Assembly (NCBI GenBank): GCA_018402615.1
Contig: JAGYIH010000009.1
Location: 1 to 26,375, forward strand
Direction: 5' to 3'
DNA: 26,375 bases
Origin: Aquiluna sp.
GTDB lineage: Bacteria > Actinomycetota > Actinomycetes > Actinomycetales > Microbacteriaceae
Position numbers and translations under genes: made by a program. Under the pieces are notes generated by a model that saw only the letters and a list, made by a program, of their open reading frames with translations, was not told the DNA's origin and did not search any database. Below are positions 22,594-26,375 of the stretch, in pieces; position 1 is the stretch's first letter, and the number at the start of each line of letters is the position of its first letter.

Positions 22594-23776
22594 TTACCTA
22601 GCGCCCATTAGGTGTTCAAGCGCCAACTGGTTGAGGGGCTGGGACGAAACCAAAACCCTTCCATCGAAATAATCATCAGCACTAAATCCCTTTCCAATTG
22701 AGGCGTCTGGCCAGCAGCTCGGCGCCGTTTCGCCATCGTTGAGGGTAGGGGTGTTGATGTATGACTGATCGCTCCAGGCCGCAGCCACTTCAGGGTCAGC
22801 CCGGAAGCTGGCTGCTCTTTCCTTTAGCAGTAGATAAGTCCTAATGTTGGCTGCCGCAGACTCCCAGACTCCCTCGATATCTTCCAGGCGAGAAGGTTTG
22901 TAATGCGACGTGTGGGACCATCGTATGACGGAGTCTCCGTTTTTCCCGCCGAACTCCAGTAAGTCGACCAGCGAAAATGCGTTTGAAAATTTCCGTGATC
23001 AAAACTAAATCCTGGTCATACTATGTTCCGTTGACCAGTTCAAATCGATAGTGGAAAGTTTTTCGGGCATAGGAGCCTGAGCAATGCCAGCTGTGTAGTT
23101 GAGTCCCGCCATCTGCTCGTGACCGGTCTCTGGGTTTACTTCCAACAATTTCAGGGTGCTCGTTGTTTCGATAAACGCCATGGCGTGTCCCACGGTTGGG
23201 AGCAAGATGTCACCGCGCGGCTCATTGGGTTTTTGGTTCCAGTGCAAAGCGAATCCGATAGCCCTGAGAAATAAATATTCGTCAGGAAATTCAGCGCCTC
23301 GCGGTATCGCTCCAGTGCCTCGCACGTCCTTTGAAAAATCGTATTCGGAGCCCTCTGCTCCCTCCCCACATTACAAAAGTCTCAGCCCCCCAATTGTTGG
23401 CAAGATCAAGATTGCGCAGGGTCTTGGCAAGTGAGAACCTTCTAACCTCGCGGTCGTTGCTTGTGAAAGCCCCATCCTTGAAGACCGGGTGACTGGAACA
23501 AGTTGGTGGTGATCATCGGGACTACCAGCCCGGTGTTTTTCAGGGCGTCTTTAATTTGCTTACCCGCGAATCCACTGCGGCCTGGTCGCTTCCGAATGGA
23601 AAGAGATCGTTGTCGTGAAAAGTTAGACCGTAAGCCCCGACTTTAGCCAGCCCCTCCGTTGCAGCCTCAATCGAAAGTTCGGAACGAGTTGCTGATCCGA
23701 AAGGGTCCTGCGCGTTCCAACCGATTGTCCAGAGCCCGAAAGTGAATTTGTCTGCCTTTGTTACCTTGATTGTCAT
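22594..23776 (-). pseudogene. xylA: Xylose isomerase, multiply frameshifted
   Basis: Metal-dependent isomerase for D-xylose to D-xylulose, broken as given. The start is ATG 23776 with GTAGGAG upstream, and the first 73 residues are normal: KFTFGLWTIGW, LTFHDNDLFPFGSD (active-site His). Joining frames recovers the rest in family order: [131 protein letters not shown], and the C-terminal LNQLALEHLMGAR. Frame changes fall near 23560, 23495, 23355, 23320, 23275, 23232, 23036, 23022, 23000 and 22910, with likely compensated pairs elsewhere. Metal ligands (E in LEPK, E and H in ETGHE, DLN, DQD) survive; the later FDY Asp is disturbed. Either a recent pseudogene or sequence error; I favour error. 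Confidence 0.85.
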
Positions 23777-23812
23777 GCTGTACTCCTACCTGTTTGGCTC
23801 GGATGGCTGAAA

Positions 23813-24990
23813 TTAAAACTGACGGCCTTGATCTTTTAGAGAATTCAAGGGCCTGTAAAGATGGTAAATATCTGGCTTATCCGCCCACACCAAATACGAG
23901 GGTCTATTGAGGCTGTCGAGTTCGCTATGCCAGTTGCCAAATTCCAGGTCTGGGAAAAATTGAAGTGCGTATCGCCAAAAAGGTGTCTGCCCACTTCTCA
24001 TAGTCCCCGCTGGGTAGCTCCAAAGCTAAAACATGAGAAGCGCTAATTGCCTCGCAAATTACCCAGCTCATTCTGAGATCGACGACGGGGCTTGCCTTCC
24101 AATCAACCGTGTAACAAAACCTCGGGCTCCCATCCGCAGCCCAGCCATCTTCAATCCCTTGCAGATAGAGGGCAACGGCCACTTCTGTCAGCCAATCGGG
24201 GCGTTTTCGGCAGAGCTTTCCAAGGCCCACTTGAGCTGGACGGGCGAGCCGTGCCCACTCGAACCAGTGACCGACAGTTCCCTGCAAGGTCTAAACGGTG
24301 GTCTTTTGATCGGCGTTGTAATCCAATAGCGGCGTCCAGTTTGGAAATCAGGCGTCAGAGCCGCCAATTATTTTCTCTGGCGACGACATTTAGCAGTCGA
24401 TCAGTAATTCGAAGAGCCCGGTGTAACCAGATCTTCTCACCGGTTTGATCAAAGCAAGCAAGGAACGCTTCAACCATGTGCATGTTGCTGTTCGCTCCGC
24501 GATAGTCTTCCGATGCTGTCCAATCGGCGCTGAAGCCTTCGACACACGCCCCATCCAGTTCTGACCAGAACTTGTTTTCGATGACCTCCTTGGCGGAGCG
24601 CAGCAATGCTGAGGAACCGTCAATCCCAGCTGCAGCGAGTGCAGCTGCGGCGAGCAAGACAAATGCGTGAGCATATCCGGCCTTGTTTGGGTTTGCTACC
24701 TCTGCTGCACCAATAGTTTCGACCCACCCGCCGTGAGTACCGTCGTGAAGAGTTGTTTCCAGGGCACGGCAACCCAGCTGTGCATTTAGAAGTCCGGCCG
24801 CGCTTCCGCGAAGCACCTCGAGGGCGAAACAATAAGCCATCCGAGCGTTGATCCAAGTCTCTAGGCCATGGGCTGCAGAAACTGTGCCGTCTGACTGAAG
24901 CCTTCCGAATCCCGATGGTGTGTCCTGAGCTGCTCCAGCTGCAAATTGCAGCAGGGGCTCAAGTTCACTTTGCCTGGTCAGAGCGTCCAT
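23813..24990 (-). pseudogene. AGE-family sugar epimerase/isomerase, frameshifted in its C-terminal half
   Basis: N-acylglucosamine 2-epimerase (AGE) superfamily, (alpha/alpha)6-barrel enzymes. In this mannoside context the likely reaction is D-mannose to D-fructose (mannose isomerase) or epimerisation of a mannosyl disaccharide; sequence alone does not decide. ATG 24990 directly follows the beta-mannosidase TGA. The first 211 residues are in frame and include FSADWTASEDYRGANSNMHM, with the conserved His and NMHM motif. After about 24357 the frame changes repeatedly: LLDYNADQKTTV, GHWFEWARL (catalytic His), VQLKWALESSAENAP, DWLTEVAVALYLQGIEDGWA, VDLRMSWVICEAISASHVLALE and WADKPDIYH (last active-site His) lie in different frames or between compensated shifts. 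All catalytic segments persist. The exact 3' end is uncertain because of these shifts. Confidence 0.8.
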
Positions 24991-26375
24991 TCACCCTGCC
25001 AGACTTCTGAATTCGCTGGCAGCCCTGGCGACGTTTCTGAGAGCGGCTTCGGTGAACCGCTCCGGTCTGTCCGTTTTGATTATCAGCTTTGCACTCTCGC
25101 CAGCGAGGAGCGTTACGACCTGATCTGAAACCTCGGCCTGGTCGTCAAGTCGGTCCACAAAGAGACAAAGCTCTCGCAACAGATTATTCGCACCAATGAC
25201 AACCTCGACTCCATGGTGAGCTGCAGTTACCTTGAGCTCAAAGTCGGGGGACTCGTAGGCGAGATCGCAGTCCTCAGCAAGGAACAGAAGTGACCTGTCT
25301 GCACCGGCGTCAACAACTAAGAACTCTGTTGCTGGGTCGAGTTGGTCCAGATCGGCATTCACTGGCAGTTGTAAGTGGGCAAACTTTGGCACGGTTACAG
25401 CGACTTTCTGAACCACCTCACTGTTCCCGTTCAACGAAGCTCTGCTGATGTGAACCGTGGTGGACCATTCTTGGTCGGCATCGTTCACAAGCACGACACT
25501 GGGCTTTGAATTTTGCTTCGAGAATGAAACGATGCGAGGAGCGTAAGCCTTTCTCACTGAGTGCCAGGCTGGTTTCCGCTTCCCTTCAAAGTCGATCATG
25601 GCCCAAGAAACAACGGGCCAGCAATCGTTTAATTGCCAGATCACAGAACCGGCAGAGATATCGTGGTGAGAACGAAGGTGTCTTATGCCAACATTTAGTG
25701 CCCTGGCATGTTCGAGTTGACTCAGGTAGTGCCAATCGTCAAAGTCTTCGGTTAGTCCAGGGAAGCGCAGGTCTAGACCTCGGTGAAGCTTTCCCTTTCC
25801 ATCGAGGGCTTTCTGATGGGCCTTCATGCCCTCTGAGTCCTCCCAAAGCTCCTTCTCGCCCAGGGCATTTCGAAGGGTGCTGTAGGAAGCGGGTGACTGG
25901 TAGCCGTACTCGGTAACAAACCTCGGGACCTCATCCAAGTAAGTGACGTAGTCCTGTCGGTTCCAAGGCTCCCAGAGGTGCGCGGTACCGTGATCCGGGT
26001 CGTTAGGGTGAATCTCCAGGGTGCCTGACCATGGACTACTTGGCTGGTATGGCCGAGTCGGGTCGAGCTTCGCTATTACCTCCGGGATAACGGTCTGGTA
26101 GTAGCCAAGACCCCAAGCTCGCCCTGCCAGCGGTTCCTGCCAGCCCCAGTCAAAGTATCCCCAGATGTTCTCATTGCTGCCGTTCCAAAGCACGAGGGAG
26201 CAGTGTGAGCTGAGCCTTGTCACGGCATGGACGGCCTCTTGCCGGATCAGGTCAGTATTGAAGTCAGTTTCCGGGTAGGAGGCGCAAGCAAAGAGAAAGT
26301 CTTGCCAGACCAAGAGCCCCAACTCATCGCAGGATCGGTAGAACTCTTCAGTTTCAAATATCCCACCTCCCCAGA
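24991..26375 (-). CDS. Beta-mannosidase, GH2 family (partial, N-terminus off window)
   Basis: Cytoplasmic or secreted exo-acting GH2 glycosidase that removes beta-mannosyl residues from the ends of mannooligosaccharides. The window holds the C-terminal part: 461 codons run from the right edge to TGA 24991. It begins in the catalytic barrel with WGGGIF, LGLLVWQDFLFACASYP, then LVLWNGSNENIWGY with the acid/base Glu codon at 26172-26170, the segment DPTRPYQPSSPWSG, and FVTEYGYQSP with the nucleophile Glu codon at 25911-25909. SVIWQLNDCWPVVSWAMID follows, then beta-sandwich domains. These match beta-mannosidases over beta-galactosidases or beta-glucuronidases. It is the most upstream visible gene of the operon with AGE, xylA and xylB; the promoter is beyond the edge. 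The frame here is clean. Confidence 0.9.
   Translation of the reverse strand, partial: WGGGIFETEEFYRSCDELGLLVWQDFLFACASYPETDFNTDLIRQEAVHAVTRLSSHCSLVLWNGSNENIWGYFDWGWQEPLAGRAWGLGYYQTVIPEVIAKLDPTRPYQPSSPWSGTLEIHPNDPDHGTAHLWEPWNRQDYVTYLDEVPRFVTEYGYQSPASYSTLRNALGEKELWEDSEGMKAHQKALDGKGKLHRGLDLRFPGLTEDFDDWHYLSQLEHARALNVGIRHLRSHHDISAGSVIWQLNDCWPVVSWAMIDFEGKRKPAWHSVRKAYAPRIVSFSKQNSKPSVVLVNDADQEWSTTVHISRASLNGNSEVVQKVAVTVPKFAHLQLPVNADLDQLDPATEFLVVDAGADRSLLFLAEDCDLAYESPDFELKVTAAHHGVEVVIGANNLLRELCLFVDRLDDQAEVSDQVVTLLAGESAKLIIKTDRPERFTEAALRNVARAASEFRSLAG

Noticed and set aside
23005..23369. Two overlapping minus-strand reading frames (106 and 72 codons) as separate small genes
   Set aside because: Both are pieces of xylose isomerase in shifted frames, with family motifs continuing from one to the other.
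22594..23776. Programmed ribosomal frameshifting in xylA
   Set aside because: There are about ten shifts in both directions, with no repeated slippery sequence or pseudoknot pattern; programmed events are single and site-specific.
23850..23870. Second LacI operator (TGTAAAG half-site) in the AGE gene
   Set aside because: Only one half matches; the other arm (GGTAAAT) is not its complement, and it lies in a coding region with unreliable sequence.
20311..26375. Integrative element inserted at tRNA-Tyr carrying the sugar operon
   Set aside because: No integrase, no repeat of the tRNA 3' end elsewhere in the window, and a PsiE-like gene lies between the tRNA and the operon.

Overview
The window looks like chromosome from a small-genome actinobacterium of the Microbacteriaceae, plausibly the freshwater Luna group (Rhodoluna/Aquiluna-like). 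This is inferred from the actinobacterial gene order (resB-ccsB next to a menaquinone block with a DUF4229 gene), the moderate G+C content, many GTG and TTG starts, frequent start/stop overlaps, and -10 boxes placed 6-7 nt before start codons, as in leaderless transcripts. No genus was verified by a search.

Layout. (1) 1-1290: a short-type aspartyl-tRNA synthetase on the minus strand, cut just before its C-terminus. (2) 1359-5682: a plus-strand run of histidine phosphatase, TlpA/ResA-like thioredoxin lipoprotein, CcdA, ResB and CcsB, i.e. a system II cytochrome c maturation module. (3) 5677-14969: a menaquinone block: menC(-), menB, menE, menA, DUF4229(-), a PLDc_N membrane protein, menD, menF(-), an unknown secreted/anchored protein, menG and a long-chain polyprenyl diphosphate synthase. 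It supplies chorismate-to-menaquinone enzymes plus the isoprenoid tail. MenH and a DHNA-CoA thioesterase are not in the window. (4) 14985-18695: FprA ferredoxin-NADP reductase, an MFS transporter, and mannose-6-phosphate isomerase. (5) 18692-20420: YajQ(-), a LacI regulator(-) with an inverted-repeat operator, then tRNA-Tyr(GTA) with a strong terminator. (6) 20461-20973: a PsiE-like membrane protein(-). (7) 21178-26375: a minus-strand sugar operon, transcribed from the right edge leftwards: GH2 beta-mannosidase (partial), AGE-family sugar epimerase/isomerase, xylose isomerase, xylulokinase.

Regions 2 and 3 fit together: cytochrome c maturation and menaquinone are both needed for the respiratory chain. 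Region 7 is an accessory catabolic operon for mannosides and xylose, with the LacI gene as the nearest candidate regulator.

The most unusual points are: (a) the xylose isomerase and the C-terminal half of the AGE gene (about 22.65-24.36 kb) carry many single-base frame changes while the residues between them still match the family, which suggests sequence error more than ordinary decay; (b) a repeated TAG(A/T)CT-N6-start signature, including one near-palindromic -10 that seems to drive menC and menB in opposite directions; (c) every convergent protein-gene pair overlaps at its ends. I see no phage, IS element, CRISPR array or defence system, and no clear new multi-gene system.
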